From: a bacterium
Lineage (GTDB): Bacteria > Bacteroidota > Ignavibacteria > Kapaibacteriales > UBA961
Assembly: GCA_022844575.1 (NCBI GenBank)
Contig: JALHLL010000177.1
Coordinates: forward strand, 1 to 7,396
Direction: 5' to 3'
Length of the DNA stretch: 7,396 bases
The notes under the pieces were generated by a model that was not told where the DNA came from, ran no database searches, and worked only from the letters and a program-made list of their open reading frames with translations. Both the position numbers and the translations under genes were made by a program. How positions within the stretch are numbered: position 1 is the first letter of the stretch; every line of letters begins with the position of its first letter. Of the stretch, positions 1 to 6,133 are shown one piece after another.

Positions 1-329
1 ACTTTTTCGGAACAGTAGGAGCAAGTTATCTTATTAATAAAGTATGGGCAGGAAAAGTAACGGGAGCTGATCCTGATGATCAGCTCATGAAATCGGTTAA
101 TCAGTTAGGAATGAACTTTGGTGCGGGCTTTTCGGTCAATATTCCATTCTCTTTCGGATTGTTTCAACCGACAGCGGAATGGCGGCTAGATTTTCCTTTC
201 GCTACGGAAACACGTTTAATAGCTACACGTAAAGATCAACCCAATAATCCTGCACCACGAAGGACATTTGAAGTTTCGACATTTTATTCTCTTCCTCGAT
301 TTACATTGTACTTTTACCCGAAATGGTAA
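1..329 (+). CDS. C-terminal end of a probable outer-membrane beta-barrel protein (5' truncated)
   Basis: The frame is open from base 3 to the TAA at 327-329 and gives 108 residues with no start inside the window that must be used; the ATG at 87 lies in the middle of the open frame and is probably internal. The visible protein alternates hydrophobic and polar residues in short strands separated by Gly/Asn/Pro/Asp turns (for example NFGAGFSVNIPFSFGLFQP, then FEVSTFYSLPRFTLYFYPKW at the very end). Such strand-turn patterning with an aromatic C-terminal residue is what one expects of the last strands of an outer-membrane beta-barrel. The terminal residue is Trp rather than the more usual Phe. I do not recognise a specific family and the N-terminus is missing, so the function (porin, assembly factor or other) is open. 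The peptidase gene begins 49 bases downstream on the same strand, so the two may share a transcript. Confidence 0.6.
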   Translation, partial: FFGTVGASYLINKVWAGKVTGADPDDQLMKSVNQLGMNFGAGFSVNIPFSFGLFQPTAEWRLDFPFATETRLIATRKDQPNNPAPRRTFEVSTFYSLPRFTLYFYPKW

Positions 330-378
330 ATAAGTGTTTTTGTGACTTTTCTTAATTTGTTATTAGGAAAGTATCTTT

Positions 379-1986
379 ATGAAAATATCTAAAATAATAG
401 CAGCAGCATTCGGTGTCGGGCTTGGAATAGGTGCAGGTTTTATTGCCGCTCCTTTAATTTCGGGTGATAGCGTGTATGAGCAAGTGAAAAAGTTCAATGA
501 TGTTTTGAATAGAACGGCACGTAATTATGTCGATGAGGTTGATTCAAAAAAACTGACTGAAGCTGCTATTAAGGGAATGTTGAATGAGCTCGATCCGCAT
601 TCGAGCTATATTTCGGCAGAATCGATGGAAAAGGTTCAAGAAAACTTTCAGGGTAGTTTTGATGGCATAGGAGTAGAGTTTCAGATTGTTCAGGATACGA
701 TTACAATAGTAACACCGATTTCCGGTGGTCCAAGCGAAGCATTGGGCATAAGGGCAGGCGATAAAATAGTTACTGTAGATGGTCAGAAAGTTGTCGGCAT
801 CTCCGAGGAGGAGGTACCGAAAAGGTTGAAGGGACCGAAAGGAACAAAAGTAAGTTTACAGATAAAAAGAAGCGGCGAAAAAAAACTGCTTGCTTTTGAT
901 ATAATAAGGGATAAAATTCCGATTCATACCGTTGATGCTGCTTATATAGTAAAGAACACGGATATAGGTTTGATAACCGTAAACCGTTTTGCGGCAACTA
1001 CTCACGATGAATTTTTACAAGCGGCGCGTACACTTCGCAGTAAGGGGATGAAAAAGATGATCCTTGATTTGCGAGGTAATCCGGGCGGATACTTAGATCA
1101 GGCGATTCAGCTTGCTGATGAATTTGTAAGCGATGGAAAAAAGGTAGTATATACCGTAGCGCGTCGTGAAGGCGATAATGAGGAATTTTTTGCGACTTCA
1201 CAAGGTGAATTTGAGAAGATACCACTTATTATACTCATAAATGAAGGTTCCGCATCGGCAAGCGAAATTGTCTCCGGAGCAATACAAGATCTTGACAGAG
1301 GACTGATAGTAGGTGAAACGTCGTTCGGAAAAGGATTAGTGCAACAGCAGTACCCGCTTGGTGACGGTTCGGCTTTTCGTTTGACAATTTCGCGATATTA
1401 TACGCCATCGGGTCGTTTAATTCAACGCCCTTATGCAGATAAAGAAAAATATTATGCTTTAGAAGGCAGGGAAGAAGGCACCGAAGGGAACAATATTGCC
1501 CATAGTGCTGAAAAAACCGATGCAAAAGAACGTCCCGAGTACAAAACGGATGCCGGGCGTACGGTATTTGGCGGTGGCGGAATAACACCCGATTTTATAG
1601 TGAAACAAGATACCATTACACCATTATTGCGTGCAATACGCGCAAAAAATATCTTTTGGGAATATGTGAACGGTTTTCTTGATGGAAAGGGTAAGTCAAT
1701 ACGTATCGGATATGAGAATAAGTTTGAGGATTTCGAGAAGAGTTTTATCGTAGATAAAAATATCGCTGATGATTTTAAGGCATTGGCAATAAGTAAGGGA
1801 GTTGAGTGGAATGATAGGGATTATGAGATTGATAGAGCATATTGTCAGACTATGATAAAGGCATATATGGCACGTTCATTATTCGGTACTCAAGCATTTT
1901 TCCCGATTGCTCTTACTGAGGATAAACAAATACAAAAGGCGATTACGCTTTTTCCCGAAGCATTAAAAATTGCACGTTTAAAATAA
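379..1986 (+). CDS. C-terminal processing peptidase, family S41, with PDZ domain
   Basis: This 535-residue serine endopeptidase of the CtpA/Prc family should cleave envelope proteins near their C-termini. Residues 1-28 form a hydrophobic signal or anchor segment, which would place the enzyme in the periplasm. An N-terminal helical part follows (about 35-90, with the family-typical LDPHSSYIS at 71-79). The PDZ domain spans about 95-180, with the GIGVEF carboxylate-binding loop at 96-101. The peptidase core runs from about 190 to 350, including the LDLRGNPGGYLDQA strand-loop. By alignment with known family members, the catalytic dyad is Ser293 (in GSASASEI, 290-297) and Lys318 (in SFGKGLVQ), with Gln322 four residues later; the Ser-Lys spacing of 25 matches the family. 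The tail of about 125 residues after GGGGITPD (398-405) is typical of Bacteroidota/Chlorobiota members. A partial ribosome site, AGGAAAG at 365-371, supports the ATG. The gene is intact. Its substrate cannot be read from sequence. Confidence 0.95.
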   Translation: MKISKIIAAAFGVGLGIGAGFIAAPLISGDSVYEQVKKFNDVLNRTARNYVDEVDSKKLTEAAIKGMLNELDPHSSYISAESMEKVQENFQGSFDGIGVEFQIVQDTITIVTPISGGPSEALGIRAGDKIVTVDGQKVVGISEEEVPKRLKGPKGTKVSLQIKRSGEKKLLAFDIIRDKIPIHTVDAAYIVKNTDIGLITVNRFAATTHDEFLQAARTLRSKGMKKMILDLRGNPGGYLDQAIQLADEFVSDGKKVVYTVARREGDNEEFFATSQGEFEKIPLIILINEGSASASEIVSGAIQDLDRGLIVGETSFGKGLVQQQYPLGDGSAFRLTISRYYTPSGRLIQRPYADKEKYYALEGREEGTEGNNIAHSAEKTDAKERPEYKTDAGRTVFGGGGITPDFIVKQDTITPLLRAIRAKNIFWEYVNGFLDGKGKSIRIGYENKFEDFEKSFIVDKNIADDFKALAISKGVEWNDRDYEIDRAYCQTMIKAYMARSLFGTQAFFPIALTEDKQIQKAITLFPEALKIARLK

Positions 1987-2011
1987 AAATTCGTGTTTAG
2001 AATATTAGGCA

Positions 2012-2033
2012 TGTATAATTGAGTTGTATAATT
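2012..2033 (+). promoter_or_regulatory. Tandem TGTATAATT repeat, possible double -10 element
   Basis: The nonamer TGTATAATT occurs at 2012-2020 and again at 2025-2033, a direct repeat with a 13-base period. Each copy contains a perfect TATAAT hexamer (2014-2019 and 2027-2032). It sits just upstream of the DUF3108-protein start at 2046, so the first copy would give a leader of about 20 bases. No good -35 hexamer is visible at 16-18 bases upstream. If the organism's primary sigma factor prefers the Bacteroidota -7/-33 pattern, these hexamers may mean nothing, so this is a candidate only. Confidence 0.3.
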
Positions 2034-2045
2034 AGGGTTAATTCA

Positions 2046-2849
2046 ATGAGAGTGAAAAAATATTTTGCGGGAATTGTTGTAATAATAATTACTGCTGTTT
2101 TCTTTATACTGCCCATAGGTAATTTATCGGCGCAGGGTGTTTTTGCCGCCGGTGAAGAGTTGGAGTATTCGGTATCCTTTTTGGGGATAAAATTAGGTAC
2201 TATTAAAATGGTGACAGAAGGTAATCAGACGTTGAACGGTACAACAGTTGTGAAAGCAAAAGCACATATTGATTCACACCCTAATATCCCATTTGTCAGT
2301 CTTCATGCCGTATTTGAATCGTGGATGGCAGCCGGAGGAACGCATTCCTTACAATTTATTGCTAATACTCAAGACGGTGAGAACAGTTGGATGTATGATA
2401 AATATACGTTCGACTATATGGGGAAAATGGTAAAAACGGAAAAATACCTTGATAAACAATTACAAGAAAAGAAAACATTCAATACAGCTAAAAAATGGAA
2501 TGACGGTTGTTCATTATTTTTTACAGCACGACATTTGCTGAAATCCGGCAAAACATTGCGTATTCCTACTATTATTAAAGAGGATACTGTTTATACGACT
2601 ATTGCTTATAAAGATGCTAAAAGCGAATTAGTTGAAATTGATGCTGTTGATTATGAAATTAAAACGATACATTTTCAGGGTGATGCAAATTGGACGGGTG
2701 TATATGGTATTACCGGAAAATTCGACGGTTGGTTTAGCGATGATGAGGCGCGTGTTCCTATTCGTGCAAAGATGAAATTGTATGTTGGTAATGCTGATAT
2801 AGAATTGGTGCGCTGGAAACGTTCCGGCTGGACACCTCCAAAAGGATGA
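2046..2849 (+). CDS. Secreted DUF3108-family envelope protein
   Basis: I take the ATG at 2046, which gives 267 residues starting MRVKKYFAG; a TTG at 2019 could add nine residues, but these would sit in front of a good signal peptide. Residues 1-29 have a basic start, a strong hydrophobic stretch and a probable cleavage site at LSA-QG, so the mature protein should be exported. The mature start, GEELEYSVSFLGIKLGTIKM (36-55), and the late segment WFSDDEARVPIRAKMKLYVG (229-248) match the two most typical regions of DUF3108 proteins, which are beta-rich envelope proteins of unknown function found in many Gram-negative bacteria. No catalytic motif is visible. The gene lies 59 bases after the peptidase gene on the same strand and ends just before a strong terminator, which suggests it is the last gene of that transcript. 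The family call is fairly sure; the role is not known. Confidence 0.82.
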   Translation: MRVKKYFAGIVVIIITAVFFILPIGNLSAQGVFAAGEELEYSVSFLGIKLGTIKMVTEGNQTLNGTTVVKAKAHIDSHPNIPFVSLHAVFESWMAAGGTHSLQFIANTQDGENSWMYDKYTFDYMGKMVKTEKYLDKQLQEKKTFNTAKKWNDGCSLFFTARHLLKSGKTLRIPTIIKEDTVYTTIAYKDAKSELVEIDAVDYEIKTIHFQGDANWTGVYGITGKFDGWFSDDEARVPIRAKMKLYVGNADIELVRWKRSGWTPPKG

Positions 2850-2875
2850 GAAATTCTACGATAAGATAAGTTGAG

Positions 2876-2911
2876 CAATACCCGTTGTTTATCGGCGGGT
2901 ATTGTTTTTTT
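2876..2911 (+). terminator. Rho-independent terminator after the DUF3108 gene
   Basis: CAATACCCG (2876-2884) and CGGGTATTG (2896-2904) form a perfect 9-bp stem around an 11-base loop, followed at once by seven T residues (2905-2911). It begins 26 bases after the DUF3108 stop codon. This should end the upstream transcript and separate it from obg, which would then need its own promoter in the AT-rich 2912-2942 stretch; no convincing promoter hexamers were seen there. Confidence 0.88.
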
Positions 2912-2942
2912 AGATAATATATGATAATTAAATATAAATGCG

Positions 2943-3929
2943 ATGAAATTTATAGATATTGCGACAATTGATGTTAAGTCAGGTAAAGGCGGAAAAGGTC
3001 ATGTCAGTTTCCGACGCGAGAAATTTGTTCCATTAGGTGGTCCTGATGGAGGTAATGGCGGACGTGGTGGGGATGTGATATTCCGTGGCGATGTTCATAT
3101 AAATACTTTATTGGATTTTCGTTATCAGCGAATTTTTAATGCTGAAGACGGCAACCCGGGCGATAAAAGCCGTTGTACCGGTCGTGACGGAAAAGACATG
3201 ATAATAAAAGTACCGATGGGTACAGAAATACATGATGCGAAAACGAATGAATTGATTGCCGATATTACTCCCGAAAACCCGGAATTTTGTATTGCTATAG
3301 GTGGAAAAGGCGGAAGAGGTAATTGGGAATTTCGTTCCTCAATAAATCAGGCACCACATAATGCAGACCCCGGACTTCCCGGTGAAGAAAAAACTGTGAC
3401 GCTTGAATTGAAAGTACTTGCGGATATTGGTATTGTGGGCTTTCCGAATGTAGGAAAATCAACTCTTATTTCCGTTATATCTGCCGCAAAACCGAAAATA
3501 GCTGATTATCATTTTACAACGCTTGTACCTAATCTCGGAATGGTTCGCTTGGGCGATACCATGTCATTTACCGTTGCCGATATTCCGGGACTTATTGAGG
3601 GAGCTCATGAAGGAAAAGGATTAGGCATACAGTTTTTACGACATGTGGAACGTTCCAAGGCATTGGTTTTTTTACTTGATGCACATTCCGAAGACCCCAA
3701 AAAGGATTATGAGGTTTTATCGAATGAATTGAAATTATATAATACCGATATAGCAAACAAAAAGAGAATAATCTGTATAAGCAGAGCAGATACTCTGGAT
3801 GAAGAAGGTAGAAAAAAAATAGAGAAGCTAAGATTCTCCAGAAAAAAGCCTCTTATTATCTCTTCTGTAACACGTGAAAATATTGATGTATTACAATGGT
3901 TGATGTGGGATAGCTTGAAAGAAGAATGA
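2943..3929 (+). CDS. obg: GTPase Obg/CgtA, ribosome assembly
   Basis: Obg is an essential cytoplasmic GTPase that binds the large ribosomal subunit and links its maturation to nucleotide state and growth. The 328 residues show the glycine-rich Obg fold at about 1-158 (KSGKGGKGHVSFRREKF, GGPDGGNGGRGGDV, GGKGGRGN), then the G domain. G1 is GFPNVGKST at 166-174, G2 the Thr pair at 192-193 in TTLVPNLG, G3 DIPG at 213-216 followed by the Obg signature LIEGAHEGKGLG, and G5 SSV at about 307-309. G4 reads SRAD (280-283) in place of the usual NKxD: the guanine-contacting Asp283 is kept, but Asn and Lys are replaced by Ser and Arg. There is no C-terminal OCT extension, as is common in this supergroup. 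The ATG at 2943 lacks a Shine-Dalgarno sequence but gives the standard N-terminus MKFID. nfu follows after 12 bases. Confidence 0.97.
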   Translation: MKFIDIATIDVKSGKGGKGHVSFRREKFVPLGGPDGGNGGRGGDVIFRGDVHINTLLDFRYQRIFNAEDGNPGDKSRCTGRDGKDMIIKVPMGTEIHDAKTNELIADITPENPEFCIAIGGKGGRGNWEFRSSINQAPHNADPGLPGEEKTVTLELKVLADIGIVGFPNVGKSTLISVISAAKPKIADYHFTTLVPNLGMVRLGDTMSFTVADIPGLIEGAHEGKGLGIQFLRHVERSKALVFLLDAHSEDPKKDYEVLSNELKLYNTDIANKKRIICISRADTLDEEGRKKIEKLRFSRKKPLIISSVTRENIDVLQWLMWDSLKEE

Positions 3930-3941
3930 GTATTGTGAAAA

Positions 3942-4175
3942 ATGAATGAAAATATCGAATTTTTAATTCATGAGGCGATTCGTGAACATATCTCGGACTA
4001 TGCACAAAGCCATGGAGGAGAAATAATATACAAGGGATTTGAAGAAGGTATTGTTTACGTATTATTAAAAGGAGCATGTAACGGATGCTCTGCTTCTGAT
4101 ATAACAATCCGTTTCGGTGTGGAAAGAATGTTGCGTCGTAAATTTCCGCAAGTGAAAAAGGTGATAGTCTGCTAA
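3942..4175 (+). CDS. NifU C-terminal-domain (Nfu) iron-sulfur protein
   Basis: This 77-residue protein is a stand-alone Nfu domain, which carries a transient iron-sulfur cluster and passes it to target apoproteins in the cytoplasm. The diagnostic segment is GACNGCSASDITIRFGVERM (44-63), with the cluster-binding CxxC at Cys46 and Cys49, followed by the family-typical ending FPQVKKVIV. It also ends in a cysteine (Cys77), which is not part of the motif. The short length fits the minimal Nfu domain, with no A-type or NifU N-terminal domain attached. A TGA in the same frame at 3936-3938 forces the start at 3942. The 12-base gap after obg suggests co-transcription and possibly translational coupling, since there is no clear ribosome binding site. 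The gene converges on the minus-strand membrane protein with only 6 bases between stop codons. Confidence 0.92.
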   Translation: MNENIEFLIHEAIREHISDYAQSHGGEIIYKGFEEGIVYVLLKGACNGCSASDITIRFGVERMLRRKFPQVKKVIVC

Positions 4176-4181
4176 CTAATA

Positions 4182-5339
4182 TTAAAAACGAATATTTACT
4201 CCGCTTACAATTCCGGTATTAACGGAAGTATTCCAACTGTTTTCACTCGTATAACCTAAAACAGAAACATCCGCACCTATAGTTAAGGAAATACGGCTTT
4301 CAGGAGTCCATTGTACACCAAGTGAGTATCTCGATATCGGTTGCCCCGTCGTAGTCCCACCTAATGAAACTTGAAATGTCGGCATAATATCGAATACTTT
4401 CAGCGATATGAAATTATGTCGGTACGTAGCGGAAATAGCCGTAAATTTTTTATTCTCTTTTTGCGATAACTCTTCACCATCAATTATTTCTTGCTTTGTT
4501 CGGGAATATGAACCGTGCGAATATTCTACACCGATAGAATTATCTTCATCTAATTCATACATACCTTGAGCAATAAATACAGAATGTGCATCCGCTCCTA
4601 TGGGGCTAATGGAAGCAAAACGCAATTGTAGATTGTTTTCGTCAAAATATGGAGTTTGTATAAAACTAAGATTATTATGTATCTGTGAGTTTGAAAAATT
4701 ATGCTGTACGGAGTAATTGTGTAAAGGACTATTGTAAATAGTTTCTGTATATGTACTTCCATAATCTATTTTACTGGCTATACCATCACTTTGGTTATCA
4801 GATAGAGTTAATGGAGGAATCACAATCGGTTGTATGTTGGAGTTTATCCTATCGGAATTTTTCGTTGATGATTGATTACTTATCGTCGAAATTGTAGAGC
4901 GATTCACCGCCGGTATATTTGCATTATTATTCCCGGAAGAATAAGCAATTATTTTTTGACTATTTCCCGAAATTGGTGTTGTATTATTCCCCTGTAGAAA
5001 AAACCATGTTGAAAAAACACCGGTAATAAGTGCTATAAAAGCTATGCTTCCTATACTGAAAAAACCCGAAAAAGCAGGTAAAGGTAATAGTGCATCGGAA
5101 ACTGAAGTAATGGGACTGTGAAACGGTAAACCTATTTGTGTAAATACATTTTCTTTAATATCATCGGGTGCGACAATCGTCGCTACATCGGCACTCACTT
5201 TTTGCTGAACTGATAATTGTAATGAAAATTCTTCTCGAAGTTCTTCATTCATTGACATTTCACTGAACAACTCCTCTTGCATATGTGCAGGTAATGTTCC
5301 ATCCAAATACTCATGTATATGTTGTTGATAACTGTTCAT
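4182..5339 (-). CDS. Probable single-pass anti-sigma factor with C-terminal beta-rich domain
   Basis: This 385-residue protein starts 6 bases after the sigma-factor stop codon, so the two are almost surely co-expressed. Residues 1-55 are helical and acidic, and YLDGTLPAHMQEELFSEM (11-28) resembles the first helices of anti-sigma domains; the whole protein contains no cysteine, so a classical zinc-binding HxxxCxxC site is absent. One membrane helix lies at about 90-116 (SGFFSIGSIAFIALITGVFS). Residues about 117-235 form an Asn/Ser-rich, low-complexity linker. The rest (about 236-385) consists of short alternating strands with Gly/Asn turns and ends VNIRF, an ending like that of outer-membrane barrels. 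The expected topology is cytoplasmic N-terminus and periplasmic C-terminus. By context and architecture I infer that it holds the sigma factor at the membrane and releases it on an envelope signal. No FecR/TonB-type signalling partner is visible nearby. The anti-sigma role is inferred, not shown. Confidence 0.72.
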   Translation of the reverse strand: MNSYQQHIHEYLDGTLPAHMQEELFSEMSMNEELREEFSLQLSVQQKVSADVATIVAPDDIKENVFTQIGLPFHSPITSVSDALLPLPAFSGFFSIGSIAFIALITGVFSTWFFLQGNNTTPISGNSQKIIAYSSGNNNANIPAVNRSTISTISNQSSTKNSDRINSNIQPIVIPPLTLSDNQSDGIASKIDYGSTYTETIYNSPLHNYSVQHNFSNSQIHNNLSFIQTPYFDENNLQLRFASISPIGADAHSVFIAQGMYELDEDNSIGVEYSHGSYSRTKQEIIDGEELSQKENKKFTAISATYRHNFISLKVFDIMPTFQVSLGGTTTGQPISRYSLGVQWTPESRISLTIGADVSVLGYTSENSWNTSVNTGIVSGVNIRF

Positions 5340-5345
5340 ATATAA

Positions 5346-5906
5346 TTATGCAGAAATTTCTTTTATAATAGGGGCAAGCAGAGTTTTAATCTTTTCTTTT
5401 GCACGCCATACTCTATTACGTATGGTGTTGATGTTCTGTCCTGTTATTTCAGCTATTTCTTCATATTCCAAAGTATGATAATATCGTAAAACAAATGCTT
5501 CACGCTGATCGAAATCAACACAAGCCAATGCCTTCGAAAGTTGGGTTATAAGGTCTTTATGTTCAAAGCGTATCAAAAACTCTTCGGCAGGTATATCTTC
5601 CGACAGTTTTTCATAATTGCGTTGTGAACGCTTCTGATTAAGGCATAAATTGCGTGCTGTAATTAACAGATATGCCCCTACATTTGCAATAAAAGTCGTT
5701 TGAAGCGATTGATAAAATCGTATGAATGTTTCTTGAAGAATATCTCGCGCATCGTCTCTGCTTACCGTTACTCGCAACGTATAAGCATATATTCGGTTTT
5801 TATGGCGGTCATACAATTCGCTGAAAATCTCCGCCACTATTGTACTGTCGGTTTTCATCAGTACAATCAGTTCTTCATCTGTATATGATGTAAGCGGATG
5901 ATTCAT
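5346..5906 (-). CDS. ECF-type RNA polymerase sigma-70 factor
   Basis: This 186-residue protein has the two-domain layout of extracytoplasmic-function sigma factors, which direct RNA polymerase to a small regulon. Region 2 covers about 28-95: LYDRHKNRIYAYTLRVTVSR, then DDARDILQETFIRFYQSL, which is the core-binding and -10-recognition helix. Region 4 covers about 125-178: the ACVDFDQREAFVLRYYHTLE helix, followed by the helix-turn-helix EEIAEITGQNINTIRNRVWR (149-168), which should read the -35 element. There is no sigma-3 domain and no long C-terminal extension. No Shine-Dalgarno sequence precedes the ATG. The membrane protein just downstream is its probable regulator. Upstream DNA (5907-6133) carries short inverted repeats and is shared with the divergent secreted propeller gene. 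Autoregulation is common for such factors, but no typical AAC-containing -35 element was found here. Confidence 0.95.
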   Translation of the reverse strand: MNHPLTSYTDEELIVLMKTDSTIVAEIFSELYDRHKNRIYAYTLRVTVSRDDARDILQETFIRFYQSLQTTFIANVGAYLLITARNLCLNQKRSQRNYEKLSEDIPAEEFLIRFEHKDLITQLSKALACVDFDQREAFVLRYYHTLEYEEIAEITGQNINTIRNRVWRAKEKIKTLLAPIIKEISA

Positions 5907-5928
5907 GTAAAAATTTATGATGTATTAC

Positions 5929-5942
5929 AGTAGTACGCTACT
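5929..5942. repeat. Palindrome AGTAG-TACG-CTACT upstream of the sigma gene
   Basis: AGTAG (5929-5933) and CTACT (5938-5942) are perfect inverted arms around TACG. The element ends 22 bases before the sigma start codon on the coding strand, a position suited to an operator or a 5'-leader hairpin. With five-base arms it could also be chance. Confidence 0.35.
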
Positions 5943-6009
5943 AAAAGATGCTCTCAATGAATGTAATGACACTCAATAGATATCTTTATCACGAAAAAAA
6001 CATCTTTTA
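5942..6009. repeat. Inverted repeat TAAAAGATG / CATCTTTTA
   Basis: TAAAAGATG at 5942-5950 and its exact reverse complement CATCTTTTA at 6001-6009 are separated by 50 bases, inside the divergent promoter region. Two sites in opposite orientation would fit a regulator or sigma factor acting on both divergent genes, or the arms of an RNA stem. Nine matching bases in AT-rich DNA is suggestive only. Confidence 0.4.
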
Positions 6010-6117
6010 TGCGTAATCTTAGTGCAGATGCTGTATTTCGAACGGTAAACAATACAACCATGCAAATATATGCTGATTTTTCAGTGATAGAAACGTCGGT
6101 AGGGTGTCATTGATAAT

Positions 6118-6125
6118 AAAAGGAG
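6118..6125 (+). promoter_or_regulatory. Strong Shine-Dalgarno site of the propeller gene
   Basis: AAAGGAG within the stretch ending at 6125 lies 8 bases before the ATG at 6134. It is the only near-consensus ribosome binding site in the window; most neighbouring starts have none. It fixes the start codon of a signal-peptide-bearing protein and hints at high translation. Confidence 0.75.
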
Positions 6126-6133
6126 AAAAACTT

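Larger units (their letters stand above)
5907..6133. promoter_or_regulatory. Divergent intergenic region between sigma factor and propeller gene
   Basis: These 227 bases separate two genes that start in opposite directions, so both promoters should lie here. The stretch is AT-rich and contains a 14-base imperfect palindrome (5929-5942), a 9-bp inverted repeat (5942-5950 and 6001-6009) and two CTCAAT copies (5953-5958 and 5972-5977). I could not find a convincing -35/-10 or Bacteroidota -33/-7 pair for either gene. A 34-codon frame at 6009-6113 is probably not a gene. Confidence 0.5.

Noticed and set aside
337..359. Bacteroidota-like -33/-7 promoter (TTTG and TTAATTTG) before the peptidase gene
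   Set aside because: TTAATTTG at 352-359 is close to the -7 consensus, but the only TTTG-like element is about 9 bases upstream, far short of the usual spacing.
770..1588. Three minus-strand open frames inside the peptidase gene
   Set aside because: They lie antisense to a well-conserved coding region and their translations look like composition artefacts with no family features.
2019..2045. TTG at 2019 as the start of the DUF3108 protein
   Set aside because: It would add nine residues before a complete signal peptide, and it lies inside the TATAAT repeat; the ATG at 2046 gives a normal export signal.
2902..2928. TTGTTT with TATGAT or GATAAT as an obg promoter
   Set aside because: The spacing is 12 or 15 bases and the TTGTTT is part of the terminator stem and T tract, so the match is probably due to composition.
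4178..4196. AATATT...AATATT hairpin as a bidirectional terminator
   Set aside because: The stem is six A/T pairs only and is not followed by a convincing T tract on either strand.
6009..6113. A 34-codon plus-strand frame starting ATGCGTAATC in the divergent intergenic region
   Set aside because: It has no ribosome binding site, no recognisable features and overlaps the inverted-repeat arm; a frame this short is expected by chance.
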